From Phascolomyces articulosus (Eukaryota; Mucoromycota; Mucoromycetes; Mucorales; Lichtheimiaceae), in NCBI GenBank assembly GCA_025677815.1, contig JAIXMP010000004.1, positions 1,488,001-1,552,000 of the forward strand: a stretch of DNA of 64,000 nt, written 5' to 3'. The notes beneath the pieces were generated by a model. That model had not been told where the DNA came from. It made no database searches and saw nothing but the letters and a program-made list of their open reading frames with translations. Positions 35,898 through 48,051 of the stretch are shown here, piece after piece (position 1 is the stretch's first letter; the number at the start of each line of letters is the position of its first letter). A program made the translations under genes and the position numbers.

Positions 35898-37897
35898 ATG
35901 GCTCGTTTATCACATAACAAATCAAGTTCTTCATCGGCATCTCCTTCTAATGTCGTCGGCATGCACTATAAAGTCGGTCGAAAGATTGGTGAAGGAAGTT
36001 TCGGCATTATCTATGAAGGTTTGTATTTTATTTATATTTATTTTCCCATGAGAGTCTTTTTTGTAAACCTTTACCCATAAATTAATTCAAATGGAATCTC
36101 ACTTCCAGGGACCAATCTCATTAGCAACCAGCAGGTAGCAATAAAATTCGAATCTCGAAAATCAGAAGCCCCTCAGCTACGTGACGAATATCGTACTTAT
36201 AAAATCTTAGCTGGTCTTTGTAAGTATATAATCATTATCTCAGTCTCTCTGTTTTTCTATTCACTTAATAGATCAAATTACTTTCATGCTAAATTGGATA
36301 TTAACGCACGATAATAATTTTTCAATTCACTACTCTTTATAAAGCGGGTATTCCATCGGCTTATTACTTTGGTCAAGAAGGGTTACATAATGTTTTAGTA
36401 TTAGATATGCTTGGACCAAGTCTTGAAGATTTATTTGATATGTGTAGTCGACGATTTAGTATCAAAACAGTAGCTATGCTTGCTCGACATATGGTAATGG
36501 ATTATTTATAATGATAATGATTAATAATTGAAAATAAGGATTGAATGTTAACAAAGATGAGAATGTTGCTTTACTCCATGCAAAATAGATCACACGAGTA
36601 CAAAGTATACACGACCGAAGTTTGATCTATCGTGATATAAAACCAGACAATTTCTTGATCGGCAAACCAGGCACCGAACACGCTAACTCCGTCTTCATGA
36701 TCGATTTTGGCATGGCAAAACAATATCGGGATCCAAAAACAAAACAACATATACCCTATCGTGAACGCAAAAGTTTATCAGGAACAGCACGTTATATGAG
36801 TATTAATACCCATCTTGGAAGAGGTAAAACTTTTATATTCCATATGTCAATAAGAATCAAAGGTAACAGCAGGAGATTGATTTGCCCAATTTATGTATTT
36901 ATTTATTTGATATTAGAACAATCAAGAAGGGATGATCTTGAGTCATTAGGTCATGTGTTTATGTATTTTTTGAGAGGGTCATTACCTTGGCAAGGATTAA
37001 AAGCTGCTACCAATAAACAAAAATACGAAAAGATCGGTGAAAAGAAACAATCTACCATGATTAAAGATTTGTGTGCAGGTTATCCAGGTAAAATAATCAT
37101 CTTCTTTAAACTACATGAGTGATGCATTTTAGTAAATTCATAAACTCATTTGTGTGTTTGTGTGCTGTGTAATCTGTTGTATCACTTATCATCTATTGTT
37201 GTACATTATTTTTAGAGGAGTTTGGAATTTACTTGCAGTAAGTGAAAAAAAAAAGAAAAAAGCAGTAGAATTAGAACTGATCCTCATTAGATGTGCTGGA
37301 ACAGATATATGCTATATAATAACCTATTTCCCCTCCCCATCCCCTTTTCTATTTGCTTACATAGATACGTCCGTAAACTAGGATTTGAAGAACAACCCGA
37401 TTATGACTTTTTAAGAGATTTATTCGCCAAAACACTTAGTAATATAAATGAAGATGATGACGGCGTTTACGATTGGATGCTCTTGAATGATGGCAAGGGT
37501 TGGGAGGTATGTCTCTGTTTTTTGTTAGAAAACAAAAATCCAAGTGTTGTTTATTTTTATATATGTTTTATTCATTGGATCATTTACATAGTATCGCGCA
37601 CGTTATCATTTGGATGTTCGAAACTCACGCCATGGTCATGATACCACTCGTGCAAGACATTCGAAACAAGCACTTCGTGAATCGGGTCAATTACAACAAA
37701 ATCCATTGGCTCAATTGTCACAACAACAGCAACAAACACAACAACAACAACAATCCTCTTCTCCATTAACGCAACAACCTCAAAGTCAACCGCACCAACA
37801 AAACAACCATCATCAAGATCCCATGACAGGTCCTCCACGTAAAAAACCATGGTGGCAATATTTGCTGATAGGAATTACTTGTGGGGGTTGTTTCTGA
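35898..37897 (+). CDS. Casein kinase I, membrane-type (YCK-like), 8 exons
   Basis: Serine/threonine kinase of the CK1 family. Exons 35898-36018, 36109-36219, 36345-36493, 36589-36823, 36917-37087, 37216-37237 (22 nt), 37365-37506 and 37592-37897 give 418 residues. Seen: glycine loop IGEGSFG, Lys in VAIKFE, catalytic YRDIKPDN (Asp about 143), [10 protein letters not shown], the CK1 signature [20 protein letters not shown], and [21 protein letters not shown] Gln-rich linker follows the kinase domain, and the protein ends in CGGCF. A cysteine-bearing C terminus recalls yeast Yck1/Yck2 (palmitoylated end), which suggests a plasma-membrane kinase. Closest to the YCK1/2 - CK1 gamma side rather than Hrr25; this is inferred. 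Confidence 0.95.
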
Positions 37898-40199
37898 TGA
37901 GAAAAAAAAACAATGGGTACCTTGTCGTAGTTTAATTTTTTCCCTCTCTCTCTCTCTCTTTTGTGTTCTCTCCTTTCTTTTCTTCCTTTTGATATTACCC
38001 ACAACACTGGACATTCTTTTTTAAATTTGATCATGAAATCCTCCTCTCCTTTCCCATCAACTTAACCCTCTTTCATCTTTTTTTCACACTTTTAAAATAA
38101 AGCACCATTCGAGTGATATATATGCTAATAATATATTATATATTCTTATAGCAGAATTCAGATCAGATTAGATAGATCAGTAACAACTCAAAAGAGACGA
38201 TACATTGATATTTGAGTAGGTATATTGTGTAACCAAGAAATGAAACTTAACATTTCTTGACTTACAATCGTATAAAATGAAAATTACCTACTAGTTTCTT
38301 CATCGTTATAAATGAAGTATACTAATGATATACTTTTAAGATTTGCATACAACTCGTATCAAATCAATATAAACCAAAGCTATGTTTTCTCACTGATCTT
38401 GTTTTTCAATTTAGCGCGTGATGTTTTCTTATTTATTTATTTTTTATTGTGACACAATCGCGAATTTCTTTTTGACACACTCGTGATTTTCGATTTGGCG
38501 TTTGGAAACCAAGCAGATTGCTGAAGCCAGGGAAAAATGAACAAAATTGAGTGAATAGTATCATTAACTGCATTGAAATACCTGTTGATTGACTGGATGG
38601 TATATTATCTACTCTTTATATATATTGCATAACACCATCATTATCTGAAAAATCAACTTTAACTCACACAGTTATGATCATACTGGTTCAAAAAAAAATC
38701 AGTATATAACAATTATGTAGTTTTACTTTTTGAAGGTGGATATGCTACTTTACAAGCATGCTCAAAGCAAACTCAAATACTATTTTGTCAGTTGCTATCT
38801 CATTGGTTCGATTGGGGCCCCAATACACATATCCATAACATTTACTACAGAGAAAAAGTATTAAACAAATATATTTATACCTAATTTTTAATTAAGCGAG
38901 GATTGGATTCAGCTATTGATTTTTTTTCTTTCTATGCTTAAGGATAGGAAAATGGTTAGATATGTGTTGTTCACGATATAATTGTCAGAATGATGAATCA
39001 TGTATATTATGATGAATAAAGAGGTCTGTTTTTTGTTTAAGGCGATGACTGTGAGTGAGTGGGTTATGATTCTACTTCCTTTTTTGATTTCAGTAGCAAC
39101 ATCGTCCGCTGCTGTGCTTTTATCGCTTTTAATTCGATCCAAGGCGAATTTTAATTATCCACAGTGTAGCGATGACCTGCCTTACTTTTATACATAAAAA
39201 GTTACACTAGCACCTTGAAAAGGCTTTCTAAGCTGTTTCGATTAGTCTGCAAATAACAAAGAGTTTTTGGTTCCTTGGTACAGCTGTCCACGCTGGGAGT
39301 GTGTAGCACGTCCACTGTATCAGAGTAATCGCATTCGCAAGACCTCCGTGCAAATTATTCAAAAAAAAAAAAAAACCAAGGCTGTTTATATAAATCCCAT
39401 CGAAATGCGAAAACTCCGACACACAATCGAATAATCTATACCAAAAAAAAAAATATAATCAATGCGTGAACTTGGTTCTTTCTTATCACCAGGATAATAA
39501 TCAAACCAATAGTATAACAAAATAAAATGGGAAAACTCTCGAATCTTTTATTATTCTTGTAACAATTCTTATTTGCTATATAATTGTAGTAGGTTGAGCT
39601 TGTAATTGACACAAACCAAGTTAAAAACGGAGCATATGTCCATACCAATTCCCAATTTTTCATAATATAGTGTATTAGAGTTGCATATTGCCTTTTTGGA
39701 GGGAGGTGGGTCAATGTTCGTGTAACTCCTATCTTCTACAACATTATGCTACATGTTGACAAATAAAAGTACCACTTTTTTTATGATATCACTTAATATG
39801 AATATAGGGTTTTTCTAACTGAGATATTTGTAGTGACAAGGGAACATTGAGATTATTATGATGATAAAGGCTATAAGGGGGAAAATATATGTAAAAAAGG
39901 TGTAAAAAGCGATGGTTATGAAATCATTTGAAGAAACCGATGAAAGAGAAAGGTAACTTTTGTAGCTATTGTGATTGGATGTTGCTTTTTGCTTTTTTTT
40001 TTTTTTTTTTTTTTTACATGGTTGAGTATTTTTTTTTATTTGATGTGAGAAATAAAGAGTAAAAGAATGAGAAGAGGTATGGAATCATTTAGGTATCGTA
40101 GTGGACAAAATATGGACAGGAACTCGAGCGCGATTAGTCAATGATTGATATGAATGATGGTTTCTCTTTTATTTTCTTCTCAGATTTCTTTATCCAGCA
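37898..40199. other. 2.3 kb region without a supported gene
   Basis: Begins with the CT-rich 3' region of the kinase gene and ends with a 23-T run at about 39993-40015. A frame at 39000-39197 could encode a hydrophobic segment (VMILLPFLISVATSSAAVLL), but it overlaps a minus-strand frame of similar length and neither is recognised. Confidence 0.4.
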
Positions 40200-43057
40200 T
40201 CATTTTACTCTTCTTTTAAATGCATTGAACACATAAAACAATGTCAGAGTTACTGCAATAAATGAACCAGTTTTGCTCACACTTCTTGGTAGATTCACAC
40301 AAAGCAGCTTGGCAAATATGTACGTCGCTTCACAGTCGAGGTATTCAGTATAAAAGATTATAGCTTAACCCACAATATGGAAAAGCAATATATGTTTAAG
40401 ATGATGTGCGTCAATCATATCTTTTCCAAGAATTGCCAGCCTTGCGAGATCAAGAGCCTTCCCATAGGTGTCGGTGTTTTTTGCCTTGACTTCTCCGTAC
40501 CCGTAATAATTTGTATACTTTAAACCTTCAACTTCTGATAGCATTGCATCTGGTCGCTTTGTTCTCGTCGTTCGGCGTAACCGAGCTTCAGCCTGAACTT
40601 CGGGCCTGCCAAAACAAAGAATAAAAAAAAACCTGGTTAGATACAAAAGAGTTATTAAGTTGTATAGGAAATCACTTTATCGCCATCATCATCATTGCTT
40701 ACCAGCGGAGGCGGTACTGAAACGAACTCAAAATAGGTCAAATAATGGGATCAACCATGCCATGGATAACATCATTTTCTTTTGGATGATTTAAAGACTC
40801 GACAGGAAAATCCTCAATTCTAAAATTTAAAAAATGATGTCAAAAAACATGACAATTTATATCTACTTCCCCTTCCTTATCATCAATATATACGAAATTT
40901 CTTACATGCTTTGTAGAGACTGGAGAATCGCATACTCAAACGATCCAAATTCATGATAGAACTTTTCTTGGATCAAATCTGTCACAATGATAGATCGTGT
41001 ATATCCTGCAAATCGCAAGGGCTAATAATAAGTGTGTCAGTAGTTCACAATAAATAATAATTTATTATTATTATTATTAGTGTCATTTACCCTATATCTC
41101 ACCTGTGCAGTAATTCTTTATTTGGAAGATTACATAGTATTGCGTGATTCTCTCTTACATATTGTTAATTATGCTGGATCACGTAATCCTTCTAACAACA
41201 TCCATCGTAGTCTACTTTAAATATACTGTTCTCATAACATGCAATCCAAATGATGCAATCCATATTTAAATATTACTCCATAGTACGCAAGTTATGATAG
41301 TCTATCCATGATGAGCATGTTCTTATAAATAGAGAGATTATTTTTTTATCTTAATAAACTCAGTTGAATTATTTTCGGGTCTCGTTGACTTATCTCGTCT
41401 CCTGTTTATTTCTTTTATTTATTTGATATTCTCTGATACAACACTTACCTTCAAAAGTTTTTTAATAGTTGAGATGAAATGTGGATAGTCATATTCATCG
41501 TCGATAAACCTTTTTGCAAAAGTATTATATGAGTCATTTAACACCTCTTCACCCATTGCTGGTATCTGTAGCTTAGTGTAGTCTTGTTTGAGTAAAAGAA
41601 TATGGGTCAATGACCTATTGGATAAAGGAAAAGGAAACAATGAAATGGGAATTGTACTGCATAAAAATATTATATATATATCTATATAATATAATATGAT
41701 GCTGCAAACGGATCTTACAATATCTCATGTAAACTAGATTCGTAACTTAAAATCCCTTCCTTCACATCTTGGTTAAGCACAGACAGCTTGAATCGGTAAA
41801 TATGAGATCAATAACCTTTCTCTATCTCTATCTATTATTACTCATACCTCGCGCTTCCTTACCACATTGTCCAACAGAACCCGATTGTAAGTATACAATG
41901 TTGGACCTGCGCTATTACATCTTCACTAGTCTTCAAATCAAGATAGATTTGCTCCTCCATCGTGTCTTCAGCTTGATTTCTACATCGATAAATTATAACA
42001 GTATTATTAATAATACGTCCAATCTATCACAAATTAATAAGAACGCATAAAAACAAATATATTACCCATCTTCTCCGCTTGTATTATAGACATCAGGATA
42101 CTCTATTGTAGAATTTTCTTTGGATAAAGAAAAAAGAAAAATTTTCTTCAACGATCTATGTATACATGTGATATATCGTTAAATAACAAAGCTTAATCCT
42201 CCTAACATTTCAAAATGTTTCTATTGTATTGATATGACTTACAATAAGCACAAATCAGAAACCTCTTTCGGAACTTTTCATTATTTGGTATTCTTCTAGA
42301 AGGATACCTTCAACGATTGGATCCTGTAAATCTTTTTAACCAAATCGTTTATCGCCCACTTCATTTCACGTTCAATTTTTCACAATATCCGATTTATTTG
42401 CATCACTACTTTCAGCGTTGGAAGGCGACTTGATTTTTCAAACAGTCAAGTCAGATTGGTATTTGGCAGTGTAGAACGAAGACAACACAATCAGGTTTGA
42501 ATTTGTTTCCATTCGAGTTTTTTTTTTTTTTTTTTTTTGCCTCCTAGGCAGTCATTGGTCAGGCCTATGATAGACATACATGTTTTTCAGTTACACACAA
42601 CAATAAAATGTGCTAACATACTTTATTAGTTCGAACATGTCGATACAATATATTATACATATAAACAAGAATACTTACCATGGAGGACTTGCAGAAGGAA
42701 TACTTGGGTCCGACTTGGAATCAAATCCAAATAACATTAGCACTACATTATGAACAAATATGTCTTCCATTCCAATACCTGACGTTCCATGAGAAACGTT
42801 AAAAAACTCCATGTATTACCAACTGGTTTCAGCCATACAAGAAATGTTTCTATCATGTTTGCTTCAGTTAAATCAATCTTGCTTTTATTTACATGATCAC
42901 TTTCAAACAAGGTGATGCTAATGTTGTGGATATAAAACCAGTTAGTAGTTTCACGGCTTGGATAATCACTTTTTCTAATACTAGTGTCGTTATTCATTTC
43001 TTTGTAAGTAATTTCTCCCCTTCTAATCCGCGATTTGGTGTCATATTTGTGACTCAA
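40200..43057 (-). pseudogene. Broken member of a repeated mucoralean-type family with a PD-(E)xK-like motif
   Basis: Splicing by hand gives, among other pieces: an early exon from 43057 (DLTEANMIETFLVWLKPV and FGFDSKSDPSIPSASPPW); about 41900-42000 (MEEQIYLDLKTSEDVIAQ); 41614-41449 (YNTFAKRFIDDEYDYPHF); 41021-40906 (FAGYTRSIIVTDLIQEKFYH); 40819-40703; and 40605-40200. The last two hold KRPDAML followed by YGYGEVKAKNTDTY and LARLAILGKDMIDAHHL. An in-frame TGA at 40738-40740 interrupts HGMVDPII-PILSSF and an in-frame TAA at 40365-40367 interrupts FHIVG-AIIFYTEYLD, after which about 43 sensible codons continue to a natural stop. PD...ExK spacing recalls PD-(D/E)XK nucleases, but that is inference. 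Upstream exons are less certain. Confidence 0.65.
42518..42538. repeat. Poly-T run inside the pseudogene
   Basis: 21 consecutive T, in a probable intron of the pseudogene. Confidence 0.9.
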
Positions 43058-43117
43058 TCAGTGATAGAAACAATTATATACGTGGGTATCACTGATTAAA
43101 TCTTGAGCATGTACTAA

Positions 43118-43390
43118 TATCTTTGTTGTCGTGGCCGATTTTGTTGTATATTTGTCAAAAAAACTGTAATCCAACGGATAATGAAGTATTTTTTTAGAGA
43201 AGAGTTGATGGACTTCAGGAAACTCATTTGACGTTTACTCGTATTTTGAAAGAGGCTGGTTGACGAGATAGGAATTTTGTTCGCCGTGCGTCTTGTGAAA
43301 AGAGATTGAAAGATATTGAAAGAACAAAAGCTAGAAAATGTATCAAAAAACTGCTGGATTGGGAAACTCATCGAAATGTATAAAAAATTA
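43118..43390 (+). mobile_element. Possible decayed Tc1/mariner-like transposase N-terminus
   Basis: Broken plus-strand frames give a CRGRFCCIFVKKTVIQRIMK piece (like the RGRPxKL..+T..+I...V helix-turn-helix start of Tc1-type transposases), then HLTFTRILKEAG, stop, RDRNFVRRASCEKRLKDIER, like the VSTRTIxRRLKEAG..+R+PRKKP step. Stops and frame changes show it is dead. No terminal inverted repeats were found and the catalytic domain is missing. The pattern is suggestive only. Confidence 0.35.
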
Positions 43391-44296
43391 TTTTGAGTTC
43401 AATGGAGAGTTGCTGAACAATAGGAATGGAAGAAGGTTATATTTATAAAAATAATTTTACAAGCCCGCAAGATTAATACAATAGTGAATGTGCAAAATGG
43501 TCAATTCATTGTAGCAAGAGATGGAAGCGTCTGGAGCGGTATAAATAACGTTTGTTACATTCGGCCAATATATATGTGCTCTTCTCAAGGTCAGTTCTTG
43601 TAACCCGTCTATTATAATGAGAACAATAGTTGACTTATGAAAACTGCCAATGAAATAAAATAAGGAAGTGTATGCATACCTATGACTTTGGAGAAACACC
43701 TTTTCCCCTCTTTCTTCTATCCTTTTATCCAAACACCCAAAGAAAAAAAGGGCTGCCCAATGACTTCCACACGATATAATATATATCATTTTTAGATAAT
43801 AGTAGTCATTCATCCAAATGACTGTACAAAATATTCGCAAGTCGAATATTATCATTTTTGACTTAATGAATAAACTATCCTTTTGAGACCATTAGGGCAT
43901 GGAATATTTTAGTTTATCGACACGACTTGATATCAACTTGTTTAAAATATGACCCGATTTGTCTGGTTAATATTAGTCTTAATAAATGCGGGATTACTTG
44001 TATATAGTAAGGACTAACAACACTGTTTCTGGTAATGACTATGAACTTGTATATTGGATATATTCAGCGCGGAACTATTGTTTATATTGATTTTATTAAC
44101 ATTATTATCTTCTGGTTGATTCCAAAGTATATACTAAGTGTGTATTGGGTAGAATAATGCTCTATTAGATTCGAAGGTGGATCTGTGGTATTAATCATGA
44201 ACTTCATCAACACCGCCCCAATTTATTCTTTTCTGAATTGGGTATATTTCTCCACCTGTATCCATAATAATTGTAAATGAACCATAATAAAAGTAT

Positions 44297-44320
44297 ATAT
44301 ATATATATATATATATATAG
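44297..44320. repeat. (TA)n microsatellite
   Basis: About 12 TA units in AT-rich intergenic DNA. Confidence 0.85.
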
Positions 44321-45380
44321 CTGATCATCAAAATTTGCAATACGTGGACCACATTTTTCTGTTTTAATTGTTTTCCTTGTTCCATATTATTATAAATAAT
44401 TACTGCGTAAAATGCCACCAATAATAACATGGATGAAAAAAAAAGATCATTAGTCATAGAAGAAGCAAATATATATCCATTACATATCGCATGAGAATTT
44501 TTTTCATCTTATTTATAGTATCTTTTATGTTAATTGCATCCAAGAATAGTTCAAAGGATGAGGTATAACAAAATCAATCAGTGTCATTATGGTGATGATA
44601 CATCAAAAGGGGGCCCCAACATGGCCAAAGTTTAATTCCATTTAATAATGCTACACTTCCCCCACCGAAAATAAAAATTGGGACCAGCTGGTATCACAGC
44701 CAAGGAAGATAGATGACAAAAATATATCCGTAAGCAATAGGTAAAAGAATTAGGAGGAATACCCCCGCGCTTTTATATATAGCATAAGAATGATATCATC
44801 CTATCCATCTCTCTTTCTCTCTTCACATGGATGGGTGAATGGATGGTCCTTTCATCATTTTATTATAGTACTGCTAATATTAGCATTGTTGTTGTTGTTG
44901 ACTCTCAAATTTTATAAAGAGGATTAAAGAGAGGGGGCTTGGAAGCTTCATTTAATTATTTTGGCAAGCAGAAACCCATCTACTAAAAAGGATGGTTCCT
45001 AATGATGATTATCTTAAACTTGTTTATCCCATTTTTCAAATTGTACATTCCTGAAAAATAAAGAGAGGCACCTTATTATAAAGCTTCTTCCTTAATAGGA
45101 CTCTTCCTCTCTACTGATACAACTATAATTATCTATCCAAATTCACAGCCACATACGCACATAGCACACATCATCAAAAGGTTTATTTTTACGCGACTTT
45201 TGGGAATTTTATTAAAGAATTATCTATTCTTTTCTTTTTCTATTCAATTTCATAATTGAATACTTTAAAATAGCCATTGCATCATTGGATGCGTTCTCTC
45301 TTCAACAAGAATTCCATTTTTTTAATATATGTTCGTGAATATAATGGGATGATACTATCAAAAGATTGTGAGAGAGTGAT

Positions 45381-45425
45381 ACGGAAAGACTGCAAGTCAG
45401 TCTTTGGTTTCCGTTGGTGCAACGG
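45381..45425. other. Adjacent, mutually exclusive stem-loops
   Basis: AAAGACTG (45385-45392) pairs perfectly with CAGTCTTT (45398-45405) over a 5-nt loop; CCGTTG (45411-45416) pairs perfectly with CAACGG (45420-45425) over a 3-nt loop. In addition ACGGAAA (45381-45387) pairs with TTTCCGT (45408-45414), which would compete with the second hairpin. No gene is attached. Confidence 0.6.
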
Positions 45426-46015
45426 TTACACATAAAAGGGAAAAACTTTTGCTCAGCCTGGAAACAAAAAAAAAAACTTTCTTTCATTGCTAAATAAAGC
45501 TAATGTTTGGTGCTTACATCGATGCAAGGCGCAGTTTTTTTTTGGAGTTTTTTTTTTTAGTTATAAATGGATAACATATCCTCATTATAATTATAATAAC
45601 AATTAGCCGTAAAAATGCACCCCTTGCAGCAAAAAAAAATAAAGAAATATTTCTGTCATAGATTGATTGTTATTGTTTTTTTTCCTTTTTTATGGATTTT
45701 TGGAATTTTTTAATTAATAATAATTGTAATTATAATAACTGTAAAAAAAAAGAAATGCGAAAGATAGTATATACAAGATTTTTAAACTGGAATTGAGTTT
45801 GTTTGTGTGTGAATAAGTGTATGTGTGTGAGAAATGAATGGCATGGGTTGTTGTTTTTTGATGTACAAATGAAATATATGAAATGAATGTGTATGTGGGT
45901 TAACTATGTATAATATAAACTAAATGACGAGTGTTGTTGTTAATGATGATGTAGGGTGTGGATGGAAAAGAAGAAGTATAAAGAGGGTGGATATATAAAA
46001 CAAAATAAGAAAAAT

Positions 46016-47291
46016 CTATCGAGCTTGCATCAATTGAGCAAGATGTTCAGGGACTTTATCCTCTGGATAACGCCATTCAGGATGATTATATAATTGCAAA
46101 GTATCACTACGTTGCCATTTTTCATAATCCACTGCTGAAGGATGATGTAATTTATTTTGCACTTCCAATTCTAAAAGGTTGGCAGCACAAGAAACATCAC
46201 GATGAATTTGCAAACCATAATATTTGGAAGGGTTACGAGTACACTTGAATCCATTCTTGTAAGCCAAGTAAGTTAATACAGCTTGATCTTGACGATGATT
46301 TAATCGAGAAGAACCAGGAGGAGCAATACAACGTTTACGAAGACCACATTCGAGCCATTGATCCACAATATCATGTTTAATAGTAGTATTAGCCACATCG
46401 AAACCAACAGCTGCACCATTACAATTGGCAAATTTTCCATAATCATCCATGGATTCACCAAAATAATCCATCATGCCTGGATGAGTCCATCGTGACATGC
46501 GATAAGAACTACGTGGAGACCAAAATCCACCATGACGTTGAACCAAAGCAGGTGCATTCTTTAAAAAGTCAGCAGTGACCATGTTGCCAGCATCTAACCA
46601 AACAAGTACACCATTGTATTTTTCGGCAGCTTCAGCAACAATACCAGTCTTCCATGCGTATTCACCAGCATTGATGGCAACATCCCAAAAACGTGGGTAC
46701 TTGAAATAATCAAATGTATGTAAATCGTCAATTAAACCGTTCGATACCAATTGATCAAGAACGGGAAGTTGAGTACGATTCATTCCAATGTTGTAAACGA
46801 CAATACGTGGGAAATCTTCGACTTGGTCGCGTAATTCATCGAGTGAATATAAAAAGTTTTCGAGAGAACATAAATGATTGGCACTGCTGGCTGTGACGAT
46901 AGTATAGGGGAAATCTTTTTTGGTCTTTTGCTGTTGAGAGTGAGGTAAGAAAGGTTTGGTGATTTCATCGTCGGCGGTGCTGATAACGATCGTTTCAGGT
47001 TGAATCACAGGTGAGGCTTCACATACCTGTAAGTCCGAAGCACAACTAGCTGCTGCGACTAAAGATGGATGATGATAGATAAAGGTTAGTTAAGGATATA
47101 TATATATATATAAGAATGAGAAATAGAAATAGAAACTTACAATCTCGTTTTAATACGGTATCAATACCTAATGAACAAATCAAAAAGAAACCAAGAGCAC
47201 AACCAAGAGCTAATTGCATAGCGATTCTCTTTTTTGAAGCATAGGAAGATTTGATGGGTGGCGATGTAGATAATGGCACTGGGACACCCAT
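46016..47291 (-). CDS. Type II membrane glycosyltransferase-like protein (DUF1647-like)
   Basis: Exons 47291-47141 and 47058-46016 give 397 residues. A short cytosolic N terminus is followed by one membrane anchor (MQLALGCALGFFLICSLGI, about residues 25-43), a Cys-bearing stem, and a luminal domain. Seen: FPYTIVTASSANHLCSLENF, RIVVYNIGM, a candidate metal/nucleotide site in VLVWLDAGNMV, GGFWSPRSSYRMSRWTHPGM, and the late LNHRQDQAVLTYLAYKNGF, which resembles the substrate-end block of GT-A type transferases. The topology is that of Golgi transferases. The fold and name are inferred from these motifs; donor and acceptor sugars are unknown. Confidence 0.75.
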
Positions 47292-47905
47292 GATGATTTT
47301 ATATATATAAATAAGATGTGTTTAAATGTATGCTTTGGATAATGGTGCTGATAGATGCTGGGTTGGTATATAGAATGAATATGGATAAATGAAGAATAAA
47401 AAAAAAGTGAGAAGAAAAAGAAAAAAAGAAAAAAAAAAAAGATATTTTTATGGATGTGAAGAGTCTTTTTATATATATTTCACCATTCTTTTGTGGCTCG
47501 TTCTTTTTTTTTTTTCTCATAGTTATAAACTATAAAAAGAATTAAAAAGTCGGGGGAAGAAAATGGACGGGTCATCCTCCGTTCCTTTGTGTAACTTTTT
47601 TTATAAACTTTCTCCGACTCTAAAAATGGAGTTGGCTGTGAAGGAACCGGGCCCACATACTTTTTCATTGTATGTGAATACTGCGCGCGCGTTCTCATTC
47701 TTGTAATTATAGAATATAAGTATGCTAATGTGTATTATCAAACACACCTCCTTATTTTGACTGTTGTTGTTATTGACTGTCACAGACCATATTATTATTC
47801 AAACTAAAACTAAAATACGCGTTCTAACTTGATAAACAATAACCCAACGAACGAAAAAACGGGTTCTAGACAAAAAAAAAAACAAGTTTGCATAACAATT
47901 GAAAA
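47292..47905. other. Divergent intergenic region
   Basis: Separates the divergent glycosyltransferase-like and beta-trefoil genes and should hold both promoters. A TATATATAAATA-like element lies at about 47300-47311, very close to the minus-strand ATG. No gene seen. Confidence 0.5.
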
Positions 47906-48018
47906 ATGACATTTGTGGACAATTTCCCTGAAGGATTCTTTTTCATTCGTTGTAAAGCAACTGAAAAAGCAATGGATGTCAATGAAGGTGGCATGTTGGT
48001 ATGTGTGGCTATACTTCT

Positions 48019-48051
<33 letters not shown>

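Larger units (their letters stand above)
43391..46015. other. 2.6 kb region without a supported gene
   Basis: The frame around 43455-43600 (plus) reads NTIVNVQNGQFIVARDGSVW, which is protein-like but unrecognised and short. There is a (TA)n tract at 44297-44320 and paired hairpins at 45381-45425. The rest is AT-rich. Confidence 0.4.

Noticed and set aside
38790..38825. GGTTCGATT resembling a tRNA B box
   Set aside because: No matching A box or acceptor stem at proper distance.
39000..39197. Small membrane protein frame
   Set aside because: Overlaps an equally long antisense frame, no homology recalled, no promoter or splice context.
45400..45440. Possible tRNA-like sequence around the paired hairpins
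   Set aside because: No acceptor stem, no T-loop GGTTCRA box and no cloverleaf spacing.
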